NCBI RefSeq assembly: GCF_030913635.1
Contig: NZ_CP133188.1
Span: forward strand, 620,001-684,000
Origin: Sedimentibacter sp. MB35-C1
Lineage (GTDB): Bacteria; Bacillota; Clostridia; Tissierellales; Sedimentibacteraceae
DNA: 64,000 nt
Direction of reading: 5' to 3'
Positions 24,603-34,189 of the stretch are shown here, in pieces. Below the pieces are notes generated by a model. The model was not told where the DNA came from. It saw only the letters and a list, made by a program, of their open reading frames with translations, and ran no database searches. How positions within the stretch are numbered: position 1 is the stretch's first letter; every line of letters starts with the position of its first letter. A program made the position numbers and the translations under genes.

Positions 24603-26849
24603 ATGGAAACACTAAAGGGAACAATAGCAGAGACAATTTTTCGCAATGATGAAAACGGATATACAGTTGCAATGATGGAGTGCGAAAACGAAGTTATTAC
24701 AATAACAGGAATTTTCGGAACTGACATTGCGGGAGAAATGTTAGAAATATACGGGAAAAGAGTAACTCACCCAAAATATGGCGAGCAATTTCAAGTTGAT
24801 ATGTACACCGCTCTTCTGCCATCTGACTTGGATAAAATTGAAAATTACCTGAGCTCTGGGTTAATTAAGGGTATAGGCAGTTACACTGCCAAAAAAATAG
24901 TTGAAGCATTTAAAGAAGATACTTTTAATATAATACAAAATAACCCCGGCAGGCTGACTGAAATAGACGGAATAGGCGAAAAAAAAGCGGACATGATTGC
25001 AAAAAGCTTTGCCGAACAATCAGATATAAAAGAAATAATGATGTTTTTACAAGATCATGATATAAGCACAAGCTATAGCATTAAAATATATAAGCAATAC
25101 GGCAAAAACACAATTAATGTAATCAGAGAAAACCCTTACAGATTATCAGAGGACATTTACGGCATAGGTTTCAAACTGGCAGATAAAATTGCGGAATCTC
25201 TGGGCGTAGAAAAAATTTCCCCGTTTAGAATATCTTCCGGAGCAAGATATGTGCTCATGGATTTTGCTTCGAGAGGACACACATATGCACCATACAATAT
25301 GTTTCTCAACAACACCGCAAGTTTACTGGGAATCAGTTGTGATTTAGTGGAGGATGAAATTCGCAACATGGCGTTTACAGGTAAAATACACATAGAAACA
25401 ATTAACAATGAACGTGTTGTATATTACATTCCCTACCACACGGCAGAAGTCAGTGTATGTAAAGATCTGATCACATTATCTAGAGCGGATTTTAACTTGA
25501 CAGAGGGGGATGCTTTTTCATATTTAAACAGCATCGAGGATGAATCATCCATAGTACTTTCTGAGAAACAGCGTGAAGCGGTAATACAGTCTGTTATTAA
25601 CGGTGTGACAGTAGTAACTGGCGGCCCTGGAACCGGAAAAACAACCATTATCAGATCAATGATAAAAATATTCGAAAGAATGAACAAAAAGGTTATGCTT
25701 TGTGCCCCTACAGGAAGAGCCGCAAAAAGAATCACGGAGTCAACAGACAGAGAAGCCAAGACAATACACCGAATGCTGGAATATGCATACGGTGAAGATG
25801 AGAGTAGCCTTTCATTCAATAAAAACGAAGATTCTCCCCTTGATTGTGACGTAGTTATTGTAGACGAGATGTCCATGGTGGATATTCTTTTGATGAACAA
25901 CCTTCTGAAAGCACTCAAAAGAAAAACAAGACTGGTTCTTGTGGGTGATGTAGATCAGTTGCCATCTGTGGGTGCGGGCAACGTTTTGTCAGATATAATA
26001 AATTCCAACACCATTAAATTTATACGTCTTGATACAATATTCAGACAATCCGCAGGAAGCATGATTGTTCAAAACGCTCACGCAATCAACAAAGGCCTTA
26101 TGCCTATTTATAATAAAAAGGACACTGACTTTTTCTTTATGAGAGAAAAAAGCCGCATTGATATAGCAGAACTGATTGTTGATTTATACAGTAACAGGCT
26201 TCCTATAAAGTACAATCTGGACTCCTTAAAAGACATTCAGATTCTTTCTCCCATGAAAAAAGGAGATGTAGGTGTAATTGAGCTGAACAAAAAAATACAA
26301 GCGAACGTAAATCCTCCATCGAAGTTTAAAAAAGAAAAAGCTTTTGGAACATATACTTTTCGTGTCGGAGACAAGGTTATGCAGATAAAAAACAACTATC
26401 AGTCCGAATGGAAAATTTGCAGCGACGGCAGGGAAATAACAGGTGAAGGAGTTTATAATGGCGACATAGGGTACATAATTTTTATTGATGAAGACAATCA
26501 GGAATTAACAGTTCAATTTGATGAAGAAAAAGAAGTTGTTTACCCGTTCAATCAGCTGGATGAGCTAATACTTGCCTATGCCACTACGGTTCATAAAAGC
26601 CAGGGAAGTGAGTTCCCAGTTGTAATAATGCCTGTTGTTTGGGGCCCTCCAATGCTTCTGACACGAAATTTATTTTATACAGCAATTACAAGAGCAAAAA
26701 AGCTTGTAGTGTTGGTAGGCATTGAAAAATACATGCAAGAAATGATTAACAACAGTAAAATTGACAAGCGTTATTCGGCACTAGATTACAGACTTCATTC
26801 TTCATTAGAAACATACAATCTGTTATCGGAGGGTATTATTGAAATATGA
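24603..26849 (+). CDS. recD2: RecD2-type ATP-dependent DNA helicase
   Basis: Superfamily 1B 5'-3' DNA helicase of 748 residues, the RecBC-independent RecD2 form. The N-terminal region has an OB-like strand set and helix-hairpin-helix repeats (LIKGIGSYTAKKIV, IDGIGEKKADMIAKSF, YGIGFKLADKIA). The motor has Walker A GGPGTGKTT, Walker B VDEMSMVD, GDVDQLPSVGAGN, and motif VI YTAITRAKK near the C-terminus. The open frame extends 31 codons upstream, but AAGGAG sits eight bases before the ATG at 24603. It overlaps comFC by four bases. Confidence 0.95.
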   Translation: METLKGTIAETIFRNDENGYTVAMMECENEVITITGIFGTDIAGEMLEIYGKRVTHPKYGEQFQVDMYTALLPSDLDKIENYLSSGLIKGIGSYTAKKIVEAFKEDTFNIIQNNPGRLTEIDGIGEKKADMIAKSFAEQSDIKEIMMFLQDHDISTSYSIKIYKQYGKNTINVIRENPYRLSEDIYGIGFKLADKIAESLGVEKISPFRISSGARYVLMDFASRGHTYAPYNMFLNNTASLLGISCDLVEDEIRNMAFTGKIHIETINNERVVYYIPYHTAEVSVCKDLITLSRADFNLTEGDAFSYLNSIEDESSIVLSEKQREAVIQSVINGVTVVTGGPGTGKTTIIRSMIKIFERMNKKVMLCAPTGRAAKRITESTDREAKTIHRMLEYAYGEDESSLSFNKNEDSPLDCDVVIVDEMSMVDILLMNNLLKALKRKTRLVLVGDVDQLPSVGAGNVLSDIINSNTIKFIRLDTIFRQSAGSMIVQNAHAINKGLMPIYNKKDTDFFFMREKSRIDIAELIVDLYSNRLPIKYNLDSLKDIQILSPMKKGDVGVIELNKKIQANVNPPSKFKKEKAFGTYTFRVGDKVMQIKNNYQSEWKICSDGREITGEGVYNGDIGYIIFIDEDNQELTVQFDEEKEVVYPFNQLDELILAYATTVHKSQGSEFPVVIMPVVWGPPMLLTRNLFYTAITRAKKLVVLVGIEKYMQEMINNSKIDKRYSALDYRLHSSLETYNLLSEGIIEI

Positions 26850-27562
26850 ACTCATACGCAGAATCCTTCTTAGAGCTTATTTATCCAGAAAAAAACACGT
26901 GTTTTATCTGTGAAACATACGATGAGAAGATAAATGACAAATACATTTGCTCAGACTGCGAAAAAAAAATTAAGAAAATAATTCATCCTGCATGCAGTAA
27001 ATGTTGCAAGCCTATTGATTTTGACTCTTTTGACGGGCTGTGCAGAGAGTGCCGAAACTCAGACAGATATTTTGAAACGTCACGTTCTCCCTACGCATAT
27101 GAAGGTATTATAAAAAAAGCCATATACAGCTATAAATACTACAATAAATCATATTTTTTTAAATTCTTTGGAAATTGCCTCGTAGATTACATGAAAGATA
27201 CAAATTACGCCTATTTTGATTTTATTGCTTCTGTTCCTATCCATCCGTCTAAAATGAGGAAACGAGGATACAATCAGTCAGAACTAATAGCAAGATACAT
27301 AGCTTCCAGACTATGCATACCCTATGTGGATGCGCTAAAACGCACTAAAAAGACATTGAAGCAAAGCGGGCAAAAAAAGGAAGACAGAAGAAAAAACCTT
27401 AGAAATGCCTTTACCGTCAAAAAATCCGCACAAAAAATTATCAACAGTACGATTCTATTGGTTGATGACATATACACAACCGGATCCACTGTTGATGAAT
27501 GCTCTAAAGCTCTAATTAAGTACGGAGCAGAAAAAGTCTATATAATTACAATAGCCAGATAA
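26846..27562 (+). CDS. comFC: ComF-family phosphoribosyltransferase-like protein
   Basis: Protein of 238 residues in the ComFC/GntX family, linked to DNA uptake or DNA handling in relatives. The N-terminus holds zinc-binding cysteines (CFICE, CSDCEKK, CSKCCKP, CRECR). The C-terminus is a type I phosphoribosyltransferase fold with ILLVDDIYTTGSTVDEC, the PRPP-binding loop. ATGA overlap with recD2 indicates translational coupling. In many Firmicutes comFC lies near comFA; here the helicase partner is RecD2. Confidence 0.92.
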   Translation: MNSYAESFLELIYPEKNTCFICETYDEKINDKYICSDCEKKIKKIIHPACSKCCKPIDFDSFDGLCRECRNSDRYFETSRSPYAYEGIIKKAIYSYKYYNKSYFFKFFGNCLVDYMKDTNYAYFDFIASVPIHPSKMRKRGYNQSELIARYIASRLCIPYVDALKRTKKTLKQSGQKKEDRRKNLRNAFTVKKSAQKIINSTILLVDDIYTTGSTVDECSKALIKYGAEKVYIITIAR

Positions 27563-27576
27563 TATTTATCGCAAAT

Positions 27577-28146
27577 CTAACGTTTATATATATTTTCTTC
27601 AGTAATAATCATATCCATTTTGACATCATGAGGCTCCGACGGAACTTTGTCAAGTACCTGAAATTCATATGCCACAGCCACAGCTGCAGAACCTCTTTTT
27701 TTTCGGCACAGAATTCTGTCATAGTAGCCCTTACCGAATCCGATGCGATTATGCTGCTTGTCAAACACAACTCCCGGAACAACTATCAAGTCAAATTCCT
27801 CCGGCTCTACGAGCCTGATTTTTTCATACACCGGCTCATAATATCCGAACGGACTCAAAACAAGATCATCCATGCTTTTAATTTCCGAGGGAATAATTAC
27901 AGTGTTTTTTACGTCTGTATATGGTATTATGACTCTTTTGTTTTCAGCAAGCATTTTATTTATCAAATCATATGTCATAACTTCATTTTTAAAGCTCATA
28001 TACACAAATACAACCTTGCTGTTCTTATACTCATCTGTTGCCATAAGCTTGTTCATAATTACTGTACTTTTAACAGATGCATCCTCATGGTCCATGTTGT
28101 TTCTTATTTTTAAAATTCTTTTTCTAAATTCGTTTTTATTTTCCAT
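27577..28146 (-). CDS. 5-formyltetrahydrofolate cyclo-ligase
   Basis: ATP-dependent enzyme that returns 5-formyl-THF to the one-carbon pool as 5,10-methenyl-THF. The family motifs are FRKRILKIRNNM near the N-terminus (ATP contact), LSPFGYYEP, and the C-terminal VVPGVVFDKQHNRIGFGKGYYDR (about residues 128-150). Length 189 is normal. It is convergent with comFC with a 14-bp gap and is probably the third gene of the CorC-M50 strand run. Confidence 0.95.
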   Translation of the reverse strand: MENKNEFRKRILKIRNNMDHEDASVKSTVIMNKLMATDEYKNSKVVFVYMSFKNEVMTYDLINKMLAENKRVIIPYTDVKNTVIIPSEIKSMDDLVLSPFGYYEPVYEKIRLVEPEEFDLIVVPGVVFDKQHNRIGFGKGYYDRILCRKKRGSAAVAVAYEFQVLDKVPSEPHDVKMDMIITEENIYKR

Positions 28147-28155
28147 TTCACATTC

Positions 28156-28773
28156 CTAAAAAAATATTGATATTAAAAAGCTATACATAAAATTTATGAC
28201 AGGGCCTATAACAAATCCTATACCCCTGAATATTATCAGCAAAAGCATAGCAAATCTCAGCTGATCATAATATTTATAATAAAAATTCCAGACTCTTGCT
28301 CCGCCTATGCTCCCTAAAATATGATGGCCGTCAAGAGGAGGTATGGGTATCAGGTTAAACGCCATAAGCACAAGATTAATTGAAACTGTACTCCTAAGTA
28401 TCTCCCACAATATTTGAGTTGTAACAGTATATGGCATAAACATATCAGTAACCTTCATAAGTCCAACAAACAAGAAGGCCACCAATAAATTAGCAGCAGG
28501 TCCTGCAAGCGCCACCAAGGCATCGTCTCTTCTTGGATCTTTAAAATTTCTTCTGTTTATCATAACAGGCTTTGCCCACCCGAACCCAAACAAGAGCAAA
28601 CACAAAAATCCCAAGGGGTCTATGTGCTTAATAGGATTAAGCGTCAACCGGCCCTGCGTGATAGGGGTATCATCTCCCATAAGCACAGCAGCATACCCGT
28701 GTGAAAATTCATGTATTGAAATTCCAAGTAGAATACCCGGTAAAATCAATAATTTTGTCAATAAATAATTCAT
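28156..28773 (-). CDS. Site-2 protease family (M50) membrane metalloprotease
   Basis: Intramembrane zinc protease homologue of 205 residues with about five hydrophobic segments. Zinc ligands are HEFSH (HExxH) in the first membrane segment, and the third ligand aspartate is in NLIPIPPLDGHHI near the C-terminus. There is no PDZ or CBS domain, which fits the short FeoB/YwhC-like class. Substrate unknown. RBS AAGGGGG precedes the ATG. Confidence 0.9.
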   Translation of the reverse strand: MNYLLTKLLILPGILLGISIHEFSHGYAAVLMGDDTPITQGRLTLNPIKHIDPLGFLCLLLFGFGWAKPVMINRRNFKDPRRDDALVALAGPAANLLVAFLFVGLMKVTDMFMPYTVTTQILWEILRSTVSINLVLMAFNLIPIPPLDGHHILGSIGGARVWNFYYKYYDQLRFAMLLLIIFRGIGFVIGPVINFMYSFLISIFF

Positions 28774-28820
28774 AAAGCCCCCTTATATTATTAAATGTGG
28801 GTTTAACTTGAAAATTTCAA

Positions 28821-30155
28821 TCAATCTTCATAGTCGGTAGAATCCGGAGATTTATATACTATTGCAGTTTCAAGCCTTCTTCCCTTAATTTCAGTAACCT
28901 TTATTTTGAGCCCGTATTCGTCAAGCTCCATTGTGCTCCCATCTTCGGGAATTATTCCAAGCACGCCGAACACTAGTCCTCCAAAAGTGTCAAAATCCTC
29001 ATCTGGAAGCCTTATTCCAAGTTGCTTTGAAACATCCTCCAAGTAAGCAGATCCCTTTATTTTCCATGTGTCATTATCTAGTTTTTCTATTGACGGAGGT
29101 TCTGGGTTTAAATAATCATCATCAAAGTTTCCAACTATCTGCTCCAAAAGGTCATTCATTGTAATAACCCCACTCATCCCTCCATATTCATCAAATACAA
29201 CCGCAAAATGATTCCTAGTCTTTTTCATGTTCTGAAACAGTACGTCTGTCCTAACAGTTTCAGGTACATAGTAAGCTGCTTTAACAGCTTTGTCCATAAC
29301 ATTTTCCCTGGATTTGTCTGCTAATCTGAAATAATCCTTTACATTAGCGACACCTATAATGTTGTCAGCACTCCCATCGCAAACAGGATACCTTGTATGC
29401 CTGCTCTTTGTAATTTTTTGCGCCCACTCTTCATCAGTTTCATCAAGCCATAAAATATCTACTTCGGTTCTGTGTGTCATTACTTCTTCAGCTGTTTTAT
29501 TATCAAATTCAAATACATTTTGAATCATTTCTTTTTCGTTGGCATTAATGGAGCCTTTTTCACTCCCAACATCAACCATCATTCTTATATCCTCTTCTGT
29601 AACTTCTTCATCTTCAGAATTCGGATCTATACCGATAAGCCTTAATACTCCGTTAGTTGAAGCAGTTAACAGCCAAACAAGAGGCGAAAAAAACTTAGAT
29701 ATGGAAAATAGCATCCCTGACATAAGTAAAGCAAGTTTCTCCGCATTCTTCATTCCGACTCTTTTCGGTACAAGCTCACCGAATACAAGCGTAAAGTAAG
29801 ATAAAATCAAGGTGATTATAACAACTGACAATGTGTTTAATGTTGAAGCCGGTAAATTTACACCCATTCTCAAAAGCAAATTTGTCAATCTGCTGGCAAA
29901 GTTATCTGCCGCAAATGCGCTTCCAAAAAACCCGGCCAATGTAATTCCAACCTGTATTACAGAAAGGAAATAAGATGGCTGTAAAGTCAGCTTTGTAAGC
30001 TTAATAGCGCGCTTGTCTCCCTCAAGTGCCATTTTTGCCATTCTGTTATCATTCATAGATATAACCGCTATTTCGGCAGATGCAAAAATCGCATTTACAA
30101 GAATCAGAATTACCTGTAACATTATTGGACTCCATATCGAGCCTTCTTCTAGCAC
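28821..30155 (-). CDS. CNNM/CorC-family membrane protein (DUF21, CBS pair, CorC_HlyC)
   Basis: Protein of 444 residues often labelled hemolysin-like; members are magnesium or cobalt transporters. An N-terminal DUF21 domain with four membrane segments (about 1-190) is followed by a tandem CBS pair (about 215-340, with VMTHRTEVDILWLDE and HFAVVFDEYGGMSGVIT) and a C-terminal CorC_HlyC domain (about 355-435). The start is GTG at 30155 behind GGGAGG. It heads a run with the M50 protease and the folate ligase. Confidence 0.92.
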   Translation of the reverse strand: MLEEGSIWSPIMLQVILILVNAIFASAEIAVISMNDNRMAKMALEGDKRAIKLTKLTLQPSYFLSVIQVGITLAGFFGSAFAADNFASRLTNLLLRMGVNLPASTLNTLSVVIITLILSYFTLVFGELVPKRVGMKNAEKLALLMSGMLFSISKFFSPLVWLLTASTNGVLRLIGIDPNSEDEEVTEEDIRMMVDVGSEKGSINANEKEMIQNVFEFDNKTAEEVMTHRTEVDILWLDETDEEWAQKITKSRHTRYPVCDGSADNIIGVANVKDYFRLADKSRENVMDKAVKAAYYVPETVRTDVLFQNMKKTRNHFAVVFDEYGGMSGVITMNDLLEQIVGNFDDDYLNPEPPSIEKLDNDTWKIKGSAYLEDVSKQLGIRLPDEDFDTFGGLVFGVLGIIPEDGSTMELDEYGLKIKVTEIKGRRLETAIVYKSPDSTDYED

Positions 30156-30356
30156 TGTAAGAACCTCCCAAGTAATTTAAAATATTACAAAAATAATAAC
30201 ATACTTATTATAACCAGTCAATATTCATTTATTATTGAACGTTTCAAGCTATTTTATTATGTTTTTCTTTAAATAAACTAAACTTTTTCAATAAAAAGTT
30301 GATATATTTACACATATATTGTAGAATTAAATTAATTTATAAAAACGGAGGTAAAA

Positions 30357-30935
30357 ATGTTTCTTGAAGCCTTAATTTTGGGAATAGTTGTGGGTTTAAT
30401 ACGAAGAGGAAAAATTTCAAGGCTGAATTATGTGAGTTTTAGCGGAAAACCTTTTATATACATAGCAGCACTCTTATATCTTGCGATTATAGTTATGAAT
30501 CTTGGCCTCTTTGATTATAATTCATCGTTATATTCCGTCTTCCTTTTATTGGCTTATATTTTATCAGCATTGTTTTTAATTTCAAATATCAGCATGAAAT
30601 TTATGGTTATACCCTTGGTTGGATTAGGCCTTAATTTACTGGTTTTTTTAGCAAACCGATTTAAATTTCCACTGGCTGCAGATGCAGCAGCAAGACTGTA
30701 CGGAACTGAAATGCATGACCTTTTAATCAGCGGAAAGATATTGTTCTTTACTCCTGCCGATGGTGCATCATTACATTTTTTAGGAAACATAATAACTATC
30801 GGAAACTGGATTATTGTCAGTGTGGGAGATATTATTTCCGCTATTGGCGTTGTATTGGTTGTTCAGGCAGTTATATCAGATAAATTTATACAAACCAGAA
30901 ACAGAATTACCTTTTCAAAAGATATTTTCAAATAA
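30357..30935 (+). CDS. DUF5317-like membrane protein
   Basis: Predicted membrane protein of 192 residues with five hydrophobic segments. The opening LEALILGIVVGLIRRGKISRL, the central FAN-like LANRFKFPLAADAAARL and the closing GDIISAIGVVLVVQ resemble the DUF5317 family. Function unknown. RBS ACGGAGG precedes ATG. It is divergent from the CorC gene and closed by a strong hairpin shared with the SPFH gene. Confidence 0.7.
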   Translation: MFLEALILGIVVGLIRRGKISRLNYVSFSGKPFIYIAALLYLAIIVMNLGLFDYNSSLYSVFLLLAYILSALFLISNISMKFMVIPLVGLGLNLLVFLANRFKFPLAADAAARLYGTEMHDLLISGKILFFTPADGASLHFLGNIITIGNWIIVSVGDIISAIGVVLVVQAVISDKFIQTRNRITFSKDIFK

Positions 30936-30967
30936 AATAAATGCGTCTACTTGGACGCATTTTATTT
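30934..30967. terminator. Bidirectional terminator between the DUF5317-like and SPFH genes
   Basis: Perfect 14-bp stem AAAATAAATGCGTC/GACGCATTTATTTT with loop TACTTG. A/T-rich arms allow termination on both strands. Confidence 0.9.
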
Positions 30968-30970
30968 TAC

Positions 30971-31894
30971 TTACTTTTCCTTACTTACTTCGCTTAGTGC
31001 ACTTGCAAGTCCGGCCAGCCCCTGAATCTCAGATGGCACGATAATTTTTGTTGCATTACCGTTTGCAGCCTTTTCAAATGCTTCAAAGCTCTTTAACGTT
31101 AAAACTTCCTTGTCAAGTTGTACACCCTTTATCATCTTCAAGCCCTCTGCCGTTGCCTTCTGAATGTTCAGAATTGCTTCAGCTTCACCTTCGGCTTCTC
31201 TTATTGAAGCTTCCTTTTTAGCCTCTGCTTTTAATATGGCAGCTTGCTTCTCTGCTTCAGCTTCAAGTATAAGTGATTCCTTTTTACCCTGTGAAACCAG
31301 AATAGCAGCATTTTTTTGTCCTTCGGCGATAAGTATAGATTCCCTTTTTTCTCTCTCTGCTTTCATCTGCTTTTCCATGGCATTCTGAATTTCTTTTGGA
31401 GGAATAATATTTTTAACCTCAACACGGTTTATTTTAATGCCCCATGGGTCTGTGGCATCATCCAAAACCTGACGCATTTTTGTATTTATTATCTCTCTGG
31501 ATGTCAAAGTTTGATCAAGCTCCAGATCTCCTATTATATTTCTCAATGTGGTTGCTGAGAGATTTTCTATTGCCGACATAGGCCTATCTACACCGTAAGT
31601 ATAGAATTTTGGATCTGTTATCTGAAAAAACACTACAGTATCAATCTGCATCGTAACATTATCCTTTGTAATAACCGGTTGAGGAGCAAAGTCAATAACC
31701 TGCTCTTTCAATATAACTTTTTTTGCAATTTTATCTAGTAATGGCATCTTTACGTGTATCCCTACACTCCATGTTGTTTGGTATGCGCCAAGGCGCTCTA
31801 CCACAAAAGCATGTGCCTGCGGCACTATTCTGATATTTGTTGCAATCAATGCTATAACAATAACAACTAAAATTATTGTACCTATAAATCCCAT
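30971..31894 (-). CDS. SPFH/Band 7 stomatin-like protein (QmcA-type)
   Basis: Membrane-anchored scaffold protein of 307 residues. One N-terminal membrane segment (about 3-22) is followed by the SPFH domain (about 25-190, VPQAHAFVVERLGAYQTTW). A long Glu/Ala/Lys-rich coiled coil (about 190-265) follows, then a short tail. It lies downstream of an NfeD gene, the standard stomatin-NfeD pair implicated in membrane microdomains and quality control. Confidence 0.93.
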   Translation of the reverse strand: MGFIGTIILVVIVIALIATNIRIVPQAHAFVVERLGAYQTTWSVGIHVKMPLLDKIAKKVILKEQVIDFAPQPVITKDNVTMQIDTVVFFQITDPKFYTYGVDRPMSAIENLSATTLRNIIGDLELDQTLTSREIINTKMRQVLDDATDPWGIKINRVEVKNIIPPKEIQNAMEKQMKAEREKRESILIAEGQKNAAILVSQGKKESLILEAEAEKQAAILKAEAKKEASIREAEGEAEAILNIQKATAEGLKMIKGVQLDKEVLTLKSFEAFEKAANGNATKIIVPSEIQGLAGLASALSEVSKEK

Positions 31895-31907
31895 TCTTTA
31901 CCTCCTG

Positions 31908-32339
31908 CTATTTTCTTTTTACTATAACTTTTGTTCCTACTATTTCTTTTACGACTACAAGTTCGTCTTTTTCAATTATTTCATCATCCATCGATCTTGC
32001 AGACCATATTTGTCCCTTTAGTTTTACATGGCCTTCACCGTTTATGTTGCTTATTGTTGATTCCACCTTTGCCGTCTCTCCGATTAAGCTGTCAATATTA
32101 GTCCTGGTTTTACCTACCTGCAGCTTTTTAACAGCTATAGGCCTTGTAAGAAGCAGACTTGCAAAAGACACAATCAAAAAAACCACGATCTGTACATGAA
32201 GGTCAAAATTCATTAAATAAACAAACCATGCAACTAAGGCTCCAATAGCAAACCAAATAGTTGTAAGACCCATTGTGGAAGCTTCAATAATTACGCACGC
32301 AGCAATTACCACAAGCCACGCCCAACCTATAAAATCCAT
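31908..32339 (-). CDS. NfeD-family membrane protein
   Basis: Short NfeD protein of 143 residues. Three hydrophobic segments (about 5-65) precede a C-terminal OB-fold (about 85-143, LIGETAKVESTISNINGEGHVKLKGQIWSA in part), the portion that works with the SPFH partner. It lacks the ClpP-like protease domain of long NfeD proteins. It is 13 bases upstream of the SPFH gene in the same operon. Confidence 0.92.
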   Translation of the reverse strand: MDFIGWAWLVVIAACVIIEASTMGLTTIWFAIGALVAWFVYLMNFDLHVQIVVFLIVSFASLLLTRPIAVKKLQVGKTRTNIDSLIGETAKVESTISNINGEGHVKLKGQIWSARSMDDEIIEKDELVVVKEIVGTKVIVKRK

Positions 32340-32403
32340 AGCGCCTCCTAATTAATTTACTTGTATTAAGTATATACCACAATTCAGTAAAGGTAAACAA
32401 TTA

Positions 32404-33966
32404 TTAATCTATTATTCCGCTAAGCACCTGGTATGGATTAACATAAGTATTATAAATGCTTACTGCATAATGAAGGTGCGGGCCTGTTGAAAATCCAGTC
32501 GTACCCACTGTCCCTATAATATCTCCTTTTGATACTTTCTGCCCTTTTTTAACTGCAATGGTATCAAAATGATAATAAGATGTAAAAATTCCCATACCGT
32601 GATCAATTACAACTGTGTTTCCCGGAGACAAAAGCCCTTCCATTGCAAATGTTACAATTCCGCTGTTGGGAGCCTTTACCTCAGTTCCCAAAGGAGCAGC
32701 GATATCAATCCCCGAATGTCTTGATGAAGACTGTTCGTTGTTCACATACCTTATTTCGGCAAAATCGGTCGTGAGCTCTCCTTCAACAGGCATAATAAAT
32801 GTACCCTCCCAAAGCTTTTCCGAAGCAGACTCTGTTCTCGCAGGCTTGACAAGCTGTAAAAACTCATAGATTGCAGTATCATCATTATTTGTATCGTTCA
32901 TATCGTCAGAGACCGTAAGATACTGAGTTTTAAAAGATTTACTTATTACAGTAAAGCTCTTTGAAATAGTATAAGCATCCCCTGCCTTTCCTACTATATC
33001 AACATTAACATCATATTCTCCCGGCTGAGCATATAGATCAATGGGGCAGATGAATATACTTTTTTCCTTGTAGCTGTACATTTCCGTCTCTGTTTTTACG
33101 GCTTCTGTCGATAAGGATAATTTTTCATCACCATTTAAATTTTGAATATAGACAAGCAGAATATTCCCCGGGTAATTTTCCTTTGTAACAATCTCTATAC
33201 TTGCTGGATTGTCTACATCAACAGTAAAGCTTAACGTCTGACTTCCGTAAAATTCTGAGCCCTCCTTCTGCAGCCACTGAGCATGACTTTCAACTGTATA
33301 TTCTCCGTCATCAGTAAGGCTGCTAACAGCACTTTGTATATCTGTACCTGTGCTTATAATATTTCCCTGAGAATATACACGAACCACCTGACTGTCCGGA
33401 ACCTTTTCATAAGCAATGTCCAGCTCATCATTTGCCCCTATTTTTACGGGACTTGTGTTTATATCTCCTCTTATCTCTCCTTTTTTCTTTGCAAATATCC
33501 CATCAATATCTTTGTATGTCCAATCATACTTAATGTTAGGATTTAACCTGCTTTCATTATAATCCAAAAAAGAATTATACAATGTGGATGCTATGTATGT
33601 GTAAGCAAAGTTTTCATCTAAAAATAATTCAGATGCTGTTTTGTCATCAATTTTGTATGTGCTTTCGTCATGTGAAATATATGCCTCTTCGTTGTTTAAA
33701 TCAAAATGTATATTATAATAATCGGCACCGGAAGCTTTGTTTATAATAAGCTCGTAGGATATTAAATCTTCTGCTTCATCGTAATCCTTATCTTTTGATT
33801 TTACCGCCTTTAAAATTGTCTTTGCAATTTCGCTGTCACCGGAAACAGATGTTTTTTCACCGTTTTTTAAATTAATTATTTCAATTTCAGAAACACCCCC
33901 AGCCATGCTGCAGCTTGCAAAAAAAAGTGTAAAAGTCAATAAAACCGTTAAATATACCTTCCTCAT
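32404..33966 (-). CDS. M23-family peptidase, predicted lipoprotein
   Basis: Cell-envelope metallopeptidase homologue of about 520 residues. A lipoprotein signal ends in FASC. A long beta-rich region of unknown fold (about 20-390) precedes the LytM/M23 domain (about 395-515), with zinc ligands in HSGIDIAAPLG and HLHYAV. All expected ligands are present, so it may cleave peptidoglycan cross-bridges. The ATG at 33966 has AAGGAGG directly upstream; the ATG seven codons earlier does not. Confidence 0.9.
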   Translation of the reverse strand: MRKVYLTVLLTFTLFFASCSMAGGVSEIEIINLKNGEKTSVSGDSEIAKTILKAVKSKDKDYDEAEDLISYELIINKASGADYYNIHFDLNNEEAYISHDESTYKIDDKTASELFLDENFAYTYIASTLYNSFLDYNESRLNPNIKYDWTYKDIDGIFAKKKGEIRGDINTSPVKIGANDELDIAYEKVPDSQVVRVYSQGNIISTGTDIQSAVSSLTDDGEYTVESHAQWLQKEGSEFYGSQTLSFTVDVDNPASIEIVTKENYPGNILLVYIQNLNGDEKLSLSTEAVKTETEMYSYKEKSIFICPIDLYAQPGEYDVNVDIVGKAGDAYTISKSFTVISKSFKTQYLTVSDDMNDTNNDDTAIYEFLQLVKPARTESASEKLWEGTFIMPVEGELTTDFAEIRYVNNEQSSSRHSGIDIAAPLGTEVKAPNSGIVTFAMEGLLSPGNTVVIDHGMGIFTSYYHFDTIAVKKGQKVSKGDIIGTVGTTGFSTGPHLHYAVSIYNTYVNPYQVLSGIID

Positions 33967-34080
33967 AATACCTCCTTCATACTTCATTTTCTAGTTTTTG
34001 TTTTAAATCCCGTTTTATACATTGTATTTAACGCACATAAATATATTCTGTACATCATGTACCCAGCTGCAAATAAAAAA

Positions 34081-34161
34081 GACCTCCGCATCATTCCGAT
34101 ACAAAACTAAAGTTTCTTAAATATAGAAATACTTTACTGTCTGAGAATGATGCGGCAGGTC
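34081..34161 (-). terminator. Large hairpin terminator of the nucleoside-transporter operon
   Basis: CCGCATCATTC (34086-34096) pairs with GAATGATGCGG (34145-34155). GACCT (34081-34085) pairs with AGGTC (34157-34161) across a one-base bulge. An inner stem (AAAGT.../...ACTTT) fills the loop. On the minus strand it is followed by a T-tract, so it terminates the nupQ transcript. Confidence 0.85.
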
Positions 34162-34189
34162 ACTTAAATTCATATAAAATTTATTATAT